Of a stretch of 64,000 nt of DNA, positions 53,408-60,968 are shown in pieces. Below the pieces are notes generated by a model. The model was not told the DNA's origin. It made no database searches and saw only the letters and a program-made list of their open reading frames with translations. Position 1 is the stretch's first letter, and each line of letters starts with the position of its first letter. Origin of the DNA: JAYWXI01 sp036016955. GTDB lineage: Bacteria; Bacteroidota; Bacteroidia; Flavobacteriales; Weeksellaceae. The stretch is from NCBI RefSeq assembly GCF_036016955.1, contig NZ_JAYWXI010000010.1:54775-118774 (forward strand). Direction: 5' to 3'. The translations under genes were made by a program, and so were the position numbers.

Positions 53408-53798
53408 GTGGATTATACTAATGCTTATTAGCTTATTAGTTATTGTATATTTCTTTACAGGTCAATTTTTCAGGCAACAAACTTTGAAAAATCCGATTTA
53501 TAGATCTTGTGAATTAACCAGAATAGATATTATTGGTAAAAGTGGTTCTGATTGGTTAATTTTTAAGTATTACATAAGTGGAAAGGAAAAGCAAGGAAGG
53601 GTTTATATTTTAGATGACAATTATGATTTTTACAAAAACCGAATAGGAAAGAAATATATTATTGCAATGAACAAAAATCAAATTGTAAATAATTTATTTT
53701 TAACATACCGGCTTTATATTAATTATCCTATTCCTGATAGCGTTTCCATTCCACCAAATGGCTGGACTGAAATTCCTAGCTGGATTAAAAAGCAATAA
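53385..53798 (+). CDS. Candidate immunity protein for the expressed RHS tip
   Basis: 137 residues with one N-terminal membrane helix (about 9-26: WIILMLISLLVIVYFFTG) and a soluble domain facing outward (C-terminus PPNGWTEIPSWIKKQ). It overlaps the end of the RHS gene by 23 bases in another frame, the normal position of an RHS immunity gene, and shares its low GC. No domain is recognised. A membrane-anchored immunity protein fits a toxin acting in the envelope. Confidence 0.65.
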   Translation: MTRSKKNEWIILMLISLLVIVYFFTGQFFRQQTLKNPIYRSCELTRIDIIGKSGSDWLIFKYYISGKEKQGRVYILDDNYDFYKNRIGKKYIIAMNKNQIVNNLFLTYRLYINYPIPDSVSIPPNGWTEIPSWIKKQ

Positions 53799-53834
53799 CA
53801 AAACAGGCACTTTAAAAGTGCCTGTTTTGTTATT
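53794..53834. terminator. Strong terminator after the immunity gene
   Basis: A near-perfect 20-bp stem (AATAACAAAACAGGCACTTT and complement) overlapping the immunity stop codon; it also ends the convergent minus-strand gene. Confidence 0.85.
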
Positions 53835-54273
53835 TATCTAAAAGAAACTGTCCCTGCATTACCCTAATGGTAAACTGAACCAAATCCTTTTGGATTTGAA
53901 AGTCGTTCGGGATTATATATTGGTCAGGCTCTCGTCGCTGGTTTACTTTTTTAAAGGTTGAAATGAGGCTTTTTATATCTTCTTTAGAATCATCTTTAAA
54001 AGTATAATAAAGCATTTGGTTGAAGTATTTAAAATTGCTATTTTCTAAAATCTGTTGGGTCTTTTTATCGTCCCAATTATTTTGCTTCGAATACTCTATA
54101 ATTATACTTTTACAATAGTTATACACATAATTTTCAAAGTTTGTAACCCTAATTAGTTCATCCACCAAAATTTTCTTATCTGTGGAAATTTCGACTTGTG
54201 GTGGTGGCGGAGCAATTTGAGCAAAGGAAAGAGAGCTTGCCAAAAACGAGAGAATAATTAAAATATTTTTCAT
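53830..54273 (-). CDS. Small secreted protein in the XRE-regulator operon
   Basis: 147 residues: signal peptide to about 18 (LSSLSFAQ), a proline run (APPPPQ), then a mainly helical, charged domain with no recognised motif. Its ATG overlaps the stop of the XRE gene in ATGA fashion, so the two are translationally coupled. The C-terminal FTIRVMQGQFLLDK may be membrane-peripheral. Possibly an accessory or abortive function of the integrative element. Confidence 0.65.
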   Translation of the reverse strand: MKNILIILSFLASSLSFAQIAPPPPQVEISTDKKILVDELIRVTNFENYVYNYCKSIIIEYSKQNNWDDKKTQQILENSNFKYFNQMLYYTFKDDSKEDIKSLISTFKKVNQRREPDQYIIPNDFQIQKDLVQFTIRVMQGQFLLDK

Positions 54274-54605
54274 AATGCAGCGATATTTTTAAGTTTAGCG
54301 GCCTTAATAAAGGCGTCTATGGTGGCGAAGATATGGTTTTTGGTATCATTGTCGAGTTCCTGTATCGCCTTTAGTTTTTTCAATGTGTCATTGTCAATCT
54401 GTTCATATTCTCCATCTTTTACGAGATAATCTAAGGTAACACCAAGAGCATCCGCAATTTTTGTGGCCACCTCTATGGACGGCACATTTTCTCCTCTCTC
54501 ATACTTCCCGATGATATCGCCGGAGGTTCCGATGGTCTTGCCTAGGTCGCTCTGCTTTATTTTTTTCTGTTTTCTGGCAAAAGCCAATCTGTCTGCAAAA
54601 GCCAT
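54270..54605 (-). CDS. XRE-family transcriptional repressor
   Basis: 111 residues. N-terminal Cro/CI helix-turn-helix (about 5-60: LAFARKQKKIKQSDLGKTIGTSGDIIGKYERGENVPS) with a short helical dimerisation tail. It is divergent from the primase-like gene across about 155 bp that contain two palindromes and two promoters, the layout of an element switch region. It probably represses its own operon and the replication/recombination genes. Confidence 0.88.
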   Translation of the reverse strand: MAFADRLAFARKQKKIKQSDLGKTIGTSGDIIGKYERGENVPSIEVATKIADALGVTLDYLVKDGEYEQIDNDTLKKLKAIQELDNDTKNHIFATIDAFIKAAKLKNIAAL

Positions 54606-54623
54606 AAATAAGTCGTTTTTATG

Positions 54624-54667
54624 AGTTATAAACTAAAGGATAGACAAATATAAACAACTTATAGGTT
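54624..54667. promoter_or_regulatory. Operator-like palindromes and XRE promoter
   Basis: Palindromes AGTTATAAACT (54624-54634) and AACTTATAGGTT (54656-54667) flank the minus-strand TATATTTG -7 element at 54645-54652. Binding of the XRE protein here would autoregulate it. Confidence 0.45.
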
Positions 54668-54710
54668 AGATAAAAATATAATAACGCTTGTATATAAAAG
54701 TCAAATGAGT

Positions 54711-54718
54711 TAGATTTG
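54711..54718 (+). promoter_or_regulatory. -7 promoter element of the replication gene
   Basis: TAGATTTG exactly matches TAnnTTTG, 42 bp before the ATG at 54761. Confidence 0.55.
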
Positions 54719-54760
54719 TGAGGTATTTGTCAGATAAAATATTTTCAAAAATTATAGTCT

Positions 54761-57118
54761 ATGGAAATCCAGGAGATAAAACAAAACCTAACCATCGCCA
54801 CAGTTCTACATTACTACGGTCTAAAAACGGACAAGACGAACAGGATCTGCTGCCCGTTCCACGAGGACAAAACCCCGAGCTTGCAGATCTATTACAAAAC
54901 ACAGACGGCGTATTGCTTTAGTTCCAACTGTAGAACCTACGGCAAAAGTATGGACGTGATAGACTTTATAATGCTGAAGGAAAACTCTACAAAACACGAG
55001 GCGATAAAAAAGGCGGTAGAGATTTTAGGAAACCAAGAACCCAATAAAAAAGACCGCTACCAAAAAGATTTAAGCAGGGAGCAGTTTTTGGGGAATATGT
55101 TCCAGTATTTTAGAAATGCTATCAACAACTCAAAACCCGCAAAGGATTACCTGCAAAAAAGAAGTTTGGACTTTACAAAATTAGAAGTCGGCTACAACTC
55201 TGGACAGTTCCACCACGGAACGAGGAAGGACGAAAATCTTATCAACCAATGTTTGGAATATGGATTATTATTGGACAAAGGAATTATCGGAAGAACTGGA
55301 GAGAAAGCGTATGGAGTTTTTGGAAAATGGAGCATCTGTTTTGCATTGAGAAATAGAGAAAATGAAGTTGCAGGACTATACTTCCGTTCCACTCTCAACG
55401 ATGAAAACGCCAAGCATTTTTACTTAAAGGACCGAAAAGGAATTTACCCAAATTATCCTGATAAGAATACTAAAAAACTGATTTTAATGGAGGCGATAAT
55501 TGATTGTGCAAGTCTTTTACAAATACCAAAAATAAAGGAAAATTACAGTTTAATCAGTTGCTTTGGAACGAACGGATTGAATGAGGAGATTTTAAACTCA
55601 ATCAAAAGTTTAGAAAAACTGGAGGAAATCATATTTTGTTTTGACAATGACGATGCGGGAAAGGAAGCCGTTTTGAAATACGGAAAAGTTCTGCAGGAAG
55701 AATTACCGAACATCAAAATATCAAGTGTGGAACTTCCCAATAATGATGTGAATGAAACGCTGCAATTGCACGATGAAGAAATATTTTTGGAACTTTTGGA
55801 GAAGCGGAACTTTTTATTTTCAAATGAAAAAGAAAAAATTACAGTAACCGAAGAAAAATCTGCACAATCTGCACAACCTGCGAGAGAAGAAAAATCAGAA
55901 CCAAAAGGAATTACAGAATTTTTAGGGCAGAAAAATCTGCTGAAAACCCTAAACTACTTAATTGAGAAATCCGGAATCATCGGCGAGGAAAACTCGAGGC
56001 TTCTGCTTTTTCTAATCACAATCAGTTACCTCAATAAAAATCCTTTACACGCACTCGTACAGGGTTCAAGCGGAAGTGGGAAAACCCATATCATCAACAG
56101 GATTGCGGATTTAATGCCACAGGAAGACGTGTTAAGATTTACAAGAATAACGGAGAGTTCCCTTTATAATTGGGGAGAATTTGATTTATTCCAAAAGATC
56201 ATCATCATCGAGGATCTGGACGGACTAAAGGAAGATGCTTTGTATGCACTCCGTGAATTTATCAGCAACCAAGTTTTGAGGAGTTCCGTAACCATCAAGG
56301 ACAAAAAGGGAAACAACAAATCCTCCCACAAAATCGTGAAAGGACAGTTCTCCAGTTTATCGGCAACCACCAAGGGCGAAACCTACGAGGACAATATGAG
56401 CCGTAGTTTTTTAATCGCAGTAGATGAAAGCAAGGAACAAACCCAAAGAATTATCCAATATCAGAACAAAAGAAATGCAGGAGAAATCAATCCCGACGAA
56501 CAGCAAAAGGCAATCCACTTTATCCAAAAATTAGTCAGAAACCTAAAATATTACGAAGTCATCAATCCTTACGCAACCAAGTTAAACCTTCCCGAAAAGG
56601 TGCATAAAATAAGGCGGTTAAACGAAATGTATCAAGCCGTAATAAAGCAGGTAACATTCCTAAACCAATACCAAAGAAAACTTACAAAAGACAACCAGTT
56701 AATTACAGAAATTGAGGATATAGAACAGGCAACGGAAATCCTATTTGAAAGCATTGTTTTGAAAGTAGATGAATTAGACGGAAGTTTAAGGCAGTTTTTT
56801 GAACGGCTGAAAAAGTTTGTAAAAAATGACAGGGAAGAATTTTTGCAGAGAGAAATCAGGCAGGAATTTAACTTGAGCAAAACGCAACTGCAAAGATACA
56901 TCAACTCTCTTTTAGAGTTAGAATACATCAAACAGATAGGAGGTTACGCGAACAAGGGAATAAAGTATAAGATCGGTTTTTGGGACAATCATCAGAAGTT
57001 AAGAGCGGAAATAAAGGACTTTCTGCAGAACCAAATCAACGAACTGAAAATTACACAATCCGCACCGTCAAAGCCGAGAAATAAAACATTGGTAGAATTG
57101 GTAAATGAAAAGGTATGA
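54761..57118 (+). CDS. CHC2 zinc-finger/TOPRIM primase fused to an ATPase
   Basis: 785 residues. CHC2-type zinc finger near 29-57 (CCPFHEDKTPSL ... CFSSNC); TOPRIM domain about 235-320 with LILMEAIIDC and FCFDNDDAGKEA; linker; then a P-loop ATPase with GSSGSGKTHI near 438, Walker B IIIIEDLDG near 485 and a winged-helix-like C-terminus (SKTQLQRYINSLLELEYI). This primase-helicase type serves replication of plasmids, satellites and integrative elements. It is followed by two tyrosine recombinases on the same strand. Confidence 0.87.
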   Translation: MEIQEIKQNLTIATVLHYYGLKTDKTNRICCPFHEDKTPSLQIYYKTQTAYCFSSNCRTYGKSMDVIDFIMLKENSTKHEAIKKAVEILGNQEPNKKDRYQKDLSREQFLGNMFQYFRNAINNSKPAKDYLQKRSLDFTKLEVGYNSGQFHHGTRKDENLINQCLEYGLLLDKGIIGRTGEKAYGVFGKWSICFALRNRENEVAGLYFRSTLNDENAKHFYLKDRKGIYPNYPDKNTKKLILMEAIIDCASLLQIPKIKENYSLISCFGTNGLNEEILNSIKSLEKLEEIIFCFDNDDAGKEAVLKYGKVLQEELPNIKISSVELPNNDVNETLQLHDEEIFLELLEKRNFLFSNEKEKITVTEEKSAQSAQPAREEKSEPKGITEFLGQKNLLKTLNYLIEKSGIIGEENSRLLLFLITISYLNKNPLHALVQGSSGSGKTHIINRIADLMPQEDVLRFTRITESSLYNWGEFDLFQKIIIIEDLDGLKEDALYALREFISNQVLRSSVTIKDKKGNNKSSHKIVKGQFSSLSATTKGETYEDNMSRSFLIAVDESKEQTQRIIQYQNKRNAGEINPDEQQKAIHFIQKLVRNLKYYEVINPYATKLNLPEKVHKIRRLNEMYQAVIKQVTFLNQYQRKLTKDNQLITEIEDIEQATEILFESIVLKVDELDGSLRQFFERLKKFVKNDREEFLQREIRQEFNLSKTQLQRYINSLLELEYIKQIGGYANKGIKYKIGFWDNHQKLRAEIKDFLQNQINELKITQSAPSKPRNKTLVELVNEKV

Positions 57119-57127
57119 ACCACCATT

Positions 57128-57154
57128 GGTTCGCCACTGAACCGCCAAAGGTTC
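57128..57154. repeat. Alternating GGTTC/GAACC half-sites before the recombinase genes
   Basis: GGTTC at 57128, GAACC at 57139 and GGTTC at 57150 are spaced exactly 11 bp and can form two mutually exclusive hairpins. No gene lies between 57119 and 57276. Confidence 0.5.
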
Positions 57155-57276
57155 GCTAGAAGATATGTTTATGATTACTTAAATCATTTATCATCAATAG
57201 TTTGCCAATAATAAAAAAGTTAGCGACCCGAAATTTAAAATATTGCAAAAGCAAATCAATCATACAAGTAAAAAAT

Positions 57277-58170
57277 ATGATGGAAGAAACTTTAAGGGAT
57301 TACTACAATTACCTGCTGATAAAGGGATATGTAGGGGAAACGGCAAGAAAGAGATATAACGATGTCAGAGAATTTTTAGAATTTGCAGGCAAGAATTATA
57401 AAGAGATTAAGGAAAGAGATGTTTTAAAATACTATGAATTTTTAAGGCGGAGACCCAACAAAATCAAGAAAGGAAGAACCTTAAAACCCAACTCTATCCT
57501 ACATTTTATCAGAGCAATAGAATGTTTTTACGAAATGCTCTTCGAACTGGGAAAACTCCCCGAACTTCTGCAAATCAATATCCCATATCCGAAGAATTAC
57601 GAAAACGATTTTGTAAGAGAAATCCTCACACAATCGGAGATAAAACAACTTTACGAAACCGCAGAACTCAAAGAAAAAGTAATATTAAATCTTGCCTATG
57701 GTTGCGGATTAAGGGTTGCGGAACTGGTGGCAGTGAACAAAGAAGATCTATATCTGAAGGAAAATTTATTGATTGTCCCGAAAGGCAAAAACAGCAAAAG
57801 AAGAATTATTCCATTTACCGAAAAAGTAAAAAAAGAAATAGAATTTTTTCTTTCAATTGAAGCCGAAGTTCGGCATCCAATTAAAAAAGAAAATCACGTA
57901 ATATCAAACTCAAAAGGCGACAGAATGCAGGAATGGACATATAACAGCACATTAAAAAAATTACTGAAACAAATAAAACTCTCTGATGAACGGATTAAAA
58001 AAATATCAATCCACAGTTTACGACACTCCATCGCAACACACCTTTTAGAAAACGGAATGGAACTGGAAAAGGTCAGAGACTTTTTAGGACACAGCCAATT
58101 GGAAACCACAGAAATATATACACACATCAATAAAAATCAACTCAAAAATTTAAAGGAATATGGACAATGA
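57277..58170 (+). CDS. Tyrosine recombinase, catalytically complete
   Basis: 297 residues from the MMEETL start. N-terminal core-binding SAM-like domain (about 1-95), then the catalytic domain with all key residues: Arg in CGLRVAELV (near 152), Lys in PKGKNSKRR (near 176), HSLRH (near 248-252), His in GHSQLETTEIYTH and the tyrosine nucleophile in that segment. XerC/D-like size. The frame is open 25 codons upstream, but no start there is better supported. Overlaps the next recombinase gene in ATGA. It likely integrates or excises the element, or rearranges the RHS cassettes. Confidence 0.93.
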   Translation: MMEETLRDYYNYLLIKGYVGETARKRYNDVREFLEFAGKNYKEIKERDVLKYYEFLRRRPNKIKKGRTLKPNSILHFIRAIECFYEMLFELGKLPELLQINIPYPKNYENDFVREILTQSEIKQLYETAELKEKVILNLAYGCGLRVAELVAVNKEDLYLKENLLIVPKGKNSKRRIIPFTEKVKKEIEFFLSIEAEVRHPIKKENHVISNSKGDRMQEWTYNSTLKKLLKQIKLSDERIKKISIHSLRHSIATHLLENGMELEKVRDFLGHSQLETTEIYTHINKNQLKNLKEYGQ

Positions 58171-59021
58171 AACTGGAACAATATCTACAAGAAAACTATA
58201 AAACCAAGGGATTAAAGACACTTATCAAAAGATTTACAGACTATCAGAACGGAAAAGAGAAAACCGCCACGCCAAAGGAAATTTTGCAGTATATTGAATA
58301 TCTACGGAAACAAAATCTCAATCCGAAAACACTCCGAAACAATCTTTTTGCAATCAAAATCTACTACAGATATTTACAGGAAACCGACCAGAGAAAAGAC
58401 CACCCCTGTTTAAGATTAAATCTGAAGGACAAGGTAAACAGAAGTATCGCAACGGAAAAACTCTATAGCAAACAGGAACTGGAGGACCTTTTGGAAAACC
58501 ACAATCCGAAGGACAAGAAAGTAAAGACAAGAAATCAAGTTATCATTAGTTTACTGATAAATCAAGCACTTTTAGTGAAGGAAATTACAGAGCTGAAATT
58601 GAAAGACATCAATCTGGAAACCGCAGAAATCTACATTGCAAAAGGCGGAAAAACCAACGCAAGAAAATTGCCGTTAAAAGCCAATCAGATTTTACTTTTT
58701 CAAAACTATTCAGAAGAAAGAAAAATCCTTTTAAATCACACGAAAAAAGAAAGTGAACACTTTGTGTTGTCCAAGTTTGGAACTCCTTTAAATCCCCACG
58801 GAATAAGCCGACTAATCAACGAGGGCAAACCAAAAGAAGAAAGAATCCAGCCATTAAAAATCCGTCAATCCGTAACCTTAAATTTATTGAAATCCGGAAA
58901 CGATTTAAGGGTGGTTCAGATATTTATCGGACACCGAAGAAGTTCCAGCACAGAAGAATACAAACAAACCGATTTAGAGATTTTGCAGAACGCCGTAAAC
59001 CAGTTCCACCCGAGAAAATGA
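58167..59021 (+). CDS. Tyrosine-recombinase-like protein with degenerate active site
   Basis: 284 residues with the same two-domain plan as its upstream neighbour. The first catalytic Arg is missing (NQALLVKEITEL where CGLRVAEL-like is expected), and the HxLRH box reads LKIRQS, keeping only Arg. The later His (IGHRRSSST) and Tyr (EEYKQ) remain. It is translationally coupled to the complete recombinase by a 4-base overlap. It may be an inactive heterodimer partner or directionality subunit rather than an independent enzyme. Confidence 0.82.
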   Translation: MKLEQYLQENYKTKGLKTLIKRFTDYQNGKEKTATPKEILQYIEYLRKQNLNPKTLRNNLFAIKIYYRYLQETDQRKDHPCLRLNLKDKVNRSIATEKLYSKQELEDLLENHNPKDKKVKTRNQVIISLLINQALLVKEITELKLKDINLETAEIYIAKGGKTNARKLPLKANQILLFQNYSEERKILLNHTKKESEHFVLSKFGTPLNPHGISRLINEGKPKEERIQPLKIRQSVTLNLLKSGNDLRVVQIFIGHRRSSSTEEYKQTDLEILQNAVNQFHPRK

Positions 59022-59036
59022 CGAGAAATTTAAGAG

Positions 59037-59076
59037 ACGGTTTTTAAATGGCGTTTAAAACCCCTTTAAAAACCGT
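59037..59076. repeat. Inverted repeat after the recombinase pair
   Basis: Perfect 12-bp arms ACGGTTTTTAAA (59037-59048) and TTTAAAAACCGT (59065-59076). It could be a terminator lacking a clean T run or a recombination/end site of the element. Confidence 0.55.
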
Positions 59077-59238
59077 TTAAACGTTTTGGATGTTTAAAAA
59101 AAGATTTTTTTTATATTTAAACATAAGGGCTGATATTTTATTTTTTAAAAAATCAACTATAGACAACGCATCAATTTTTAGGAAAGAAAGAATGCCTAAA
59201 ACAGAAGAAACGATACCGACGGTTGCCCAAAAATCCAT
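59077..59238 (-). CDS. Possible 53-residue membrane peptide
   Basis: From ATG 59238, MDFWATVGIVSSVLGILSFLK gives one membrane helix, then a basic tail. A perfect TATATTTG element on the minus strand (59243-59250) lies so close that the transcript would be nearly leaderless. No family is recognised. This could equally be chance in a non-coding stretch. Confidence 0.3.
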   Translation of the reverse strand: MDFWATVGIVSSVLGILSFLKIDALSIVDFLKNKISALMFKYKKNLFLNIQNV

Positions 59239-59371
59239 AAAGCAAATATAGGATAAAAACCTAAAAACTCCAACGCCTGCATTTTGGTTAAATGTCCCGC
59301 CCTCCGAATAAAAAAGACATTTTCCCCGACGCTCTCCCGAAACTTTGCCGAGTTTTAAATGCCACAGCAAG

Positions 59372-59485
59372 TTACATAATCAAAATTATACGCAAACTGC
59401 CCACGCAAACCGTTGTTCTCCGCTCCACTTCGTTCCGTTCCGCACAAACCAGCACCATCTTCGCCTATAATTTGGGATTATGTAA
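59372..59485. repeat. Long inverted repeat in non-coding end of the element
   Basis: TTACATAATC (59372-59381) pairs with GATTATGTAA (59476-59485), and an inner AATTATA/TATAATT extends the arms to roughly 20 bp with small mismatches around a 70-bp GC-richer interior. No gene is seen from 59239 to 59918. Confidence 0.55.
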
Positions 59486-59668
59486 AATGCTTTCCTTTTG
59501 TTTGGGCAAAGCCCGCACAATCCACCGCTTTTAGCCATCGCTTCCCCGAATCTTCCAGCCACAGAAAAAGACTTTTTTGCCAACGCTTCCCGCCCGTTCA
59601 AAGGAAAAAATGCGCCATCGCTCTGAACGTTCTTCGGTAGAAAATTTAGTTATCGAAACACGAAAATA

Positions 59669-59723
59669 TTAAAATGTGGATAAAGCCGAAGCTTTTGCCA
59701 CCGCTATTTTACCCACATTTTAA
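59669..59723. repeat. Inverted repeat with perfect 11-bp arms
   Basis: TTAAAATGTGG (59669-59679) and CCACATTTTAA (59713-59723) flank a 33-bp spacer containing a smaller stem. Confidence 0.55.
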
Positions 59724-59809
59724 CATTTACAACAACAGTGACAACGACAGTTTTTAAAAACAGATTTTTGGAATCGGAAGTTTATTTTTTTCAATTGAAA
59801 GAAAAAAAA

Positions 59810-59817
59810 TATCTTTG
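59810..59817 (+). promoter_or_regulatory. -7-like element before the type A cassette leader
   Basis: TATCTTTG exactly matches TAnnTTTG. It could drive a short transcript through the leader into the silent RHS core. An odd-centred palindrome CTTGAT-A-ATCAAG lies just after it at 59825-59837. Confidence 0.4.
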
Positions 59818-59832
59818 ACAAAGCCTTGATAA

Positions 59833-59957
59833 TCAAGTTCGGAAAAGTTCCGATGCGAGGCTGAAAAGCAGAAGTTTTTTGAAATAGTCCAAACTCGCGC
59901 AAGGAAAAAGTTGAGTAGTTGTGGTTGAATGTAGACCCTTTAGCAGAGAAATATCCG
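59833..59957 (+). repeat. Type A cassette leader plus core start, copy 1
   Basis: 125 bp repeated at 60129-60253 with one difference (A59945 versus G60241). The first 86 bp are non-coding and contain a CGGAA/TTCCG stem. They end in an in-frame TAG at 59916-59918, directly before the RHS core codons. Confidence 0.9.
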
Positions 59958-60032
59958 TTTACTTCGCCTTATACTTATGTTAATAATAATCCGATAAGAT
60001 TTATTGATCCTGATGGAAGAAAACCAATGGAC
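59919..60032 (+). pseudogene. Silent RHS tail, cassette 1 (cut by the assembly gap)
   Basis: Encodes the core segment from Leu-Trp-Leu-Asn-Val-Asp-Pro to Gly-Arg-Lys-Pro-Met-Asp, identical in DNA to the expressed locus over 113 bp, then runs into Ns. It has no start codon of its own, and a TAG precedes it. Its tip and immunity gene are unknown; the tip may be the same as that of the expressed locus. Confidence 0.75.
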
Positions 60033-60128
60033 NNNNNNNNNNNNNNNNNNNNNNNNNNNNNNNNNNNNNNNNNNNNNNNNNNNNNNNNNNNNNNNNNNNN
60101 NNNNNNNNNNNNNNNNNNNNNNNNNNNN
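60033..60128. other. Assembly gap (96 Ns)
   Basis: A run of undetermined bases bracketed by the two 125-bp repeat copies; its real length may be very different and could hide one or more cassettes. Confidence 0.99.
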
Positions 60129-60253
60129 TCAAGTTCGGAAAAGTTCCGATGCGAGGCTGAAAAGCAGAAGTTTTTTGAAATAGTCCAAACTCGCGCAAGG
60201 AAAAAGTTGAGTAGTTGTGGTTGAATGTAGACCCTTTAGCGGAGAAATATCCG
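60129..60253 (+). repeat. Type A cassette leader plus core start, copy 2
   Basis: Second copy of the 59833-59957 repeat, again with an in-frame TAG (60212-60214) directly before the RHS core. Confidence 0.9.
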
Positions 60254-60955
60254 AGTTGGTCCCCGTACAATTATACACTGAACAATCCTATCAATATGAT
60301 AGACCCCGATGGAAGAGACCCTATATATGGTAAAAACTTTTGGGGTAGAATTAAACTAATTGGAGATGATGGGAAGGATGATGGACAATCATACCTTGTA
60401 AGAGGTTCAGTAAAGAGAGATGTAAAGAGAGCCACAAAAGCAGGCGAAAATTATACAGGTTCGCTTGCTGAAAGCAATAATGTATTTAAAATCCCGACAG
60501 GAGGTGTAATGGATGATGTGATAAACTCGGTTAATGATACAAGGACATCAGAAAAAGAACACGGAGGACACGCAAATATTGGAGATGCTAATGCTACTCG
60601 TTGGGATGAGGGAACTCCAGCACAAGAAATAAAAGACGCAAATGGAGATGTTATTGGGGCTAAAGCCTCTCTTAAAGCCTTTATGGTAAATGGCCAGAAT
60701 CAAATCCCCACAGATGCATCAAATGTAGAGTTTTGGTGGCACATACATCCTAAAACTACTGTTGGAGGGGTGCAGTTAGGGAACTCAGATCCATCACCTG
60801 CAGACTTCAATTTTCAAACAATAATGGAAAACAGAGGGTTTAAGGGTAATACATTTGTTATTGGGGTAAGAAGCGGAACAGTTACTTTTTATAATAAAGA
60901 TAAAGCCCTGATAACTGTTAAGTATGCGGATTTTAAAACAATGGGAGGTAAATAA
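60215..60955 (+). CDS. Silent RHS tail, cassette 2: JAMM metallopeptidase-like tip
   Basis: 246 codons from the TTG of the core. A 38-residue core remnant (LWLNVDPLAEKYPSWSPYNY to DPDGRDP) is followed by a tip of about 205 residues. Near its end, FWWHIHP and SDPSPADF give the JAMM pattern HxHP ... SxxD (about residues 178-200) of JAB/MPN zinc peptidases; a Glu in EKEHGG (about 110) may complete the site. JAB-type tips are known in polymorphic toxins. An in-frame TAG directly upstream and no recognised start make it untranslatable where it lies. A lipoprotein immunity candidate follows. Confidence 0.75.
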   Translation: MWLNVDPLAEKYPSWSPYNYTLNNPINMIDPDGRDPIYGKNFWGRIKLIGDDGKDDGQSYLVRGSVKRDVKRATKAGENYTGSLAESNNVFKIPTGGVMDDVINSVNDTRTSEKEHGGHANIGDANATRWDEGTPAQEIKDANGDVIGAKASLKAFMVNGQNQIPTDASNVEFWWHIHPKTTVGGVQLGNSDPSPADFNFQTIMENRGFKGNTFVIGVRSGTVTFYNKDKALITVKYADFKTMGGK

Positions 60956-60968
60956 ATCTATAATTGAA

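Noticed and set aside
53830..59021. Prophage
   Set aside because: No capsid, terminase, portal, tail or lysis genes; only regulator, replication protein and recombinases.
59810..59920. Leader as a tracrRNA or a known structured RNA
   Set aside because: A promoter-like element and small stem are present, but there is no Cas9 or CRISPR repeat and I recognise no Rfam-type consensus; kept only as a repeat leader.
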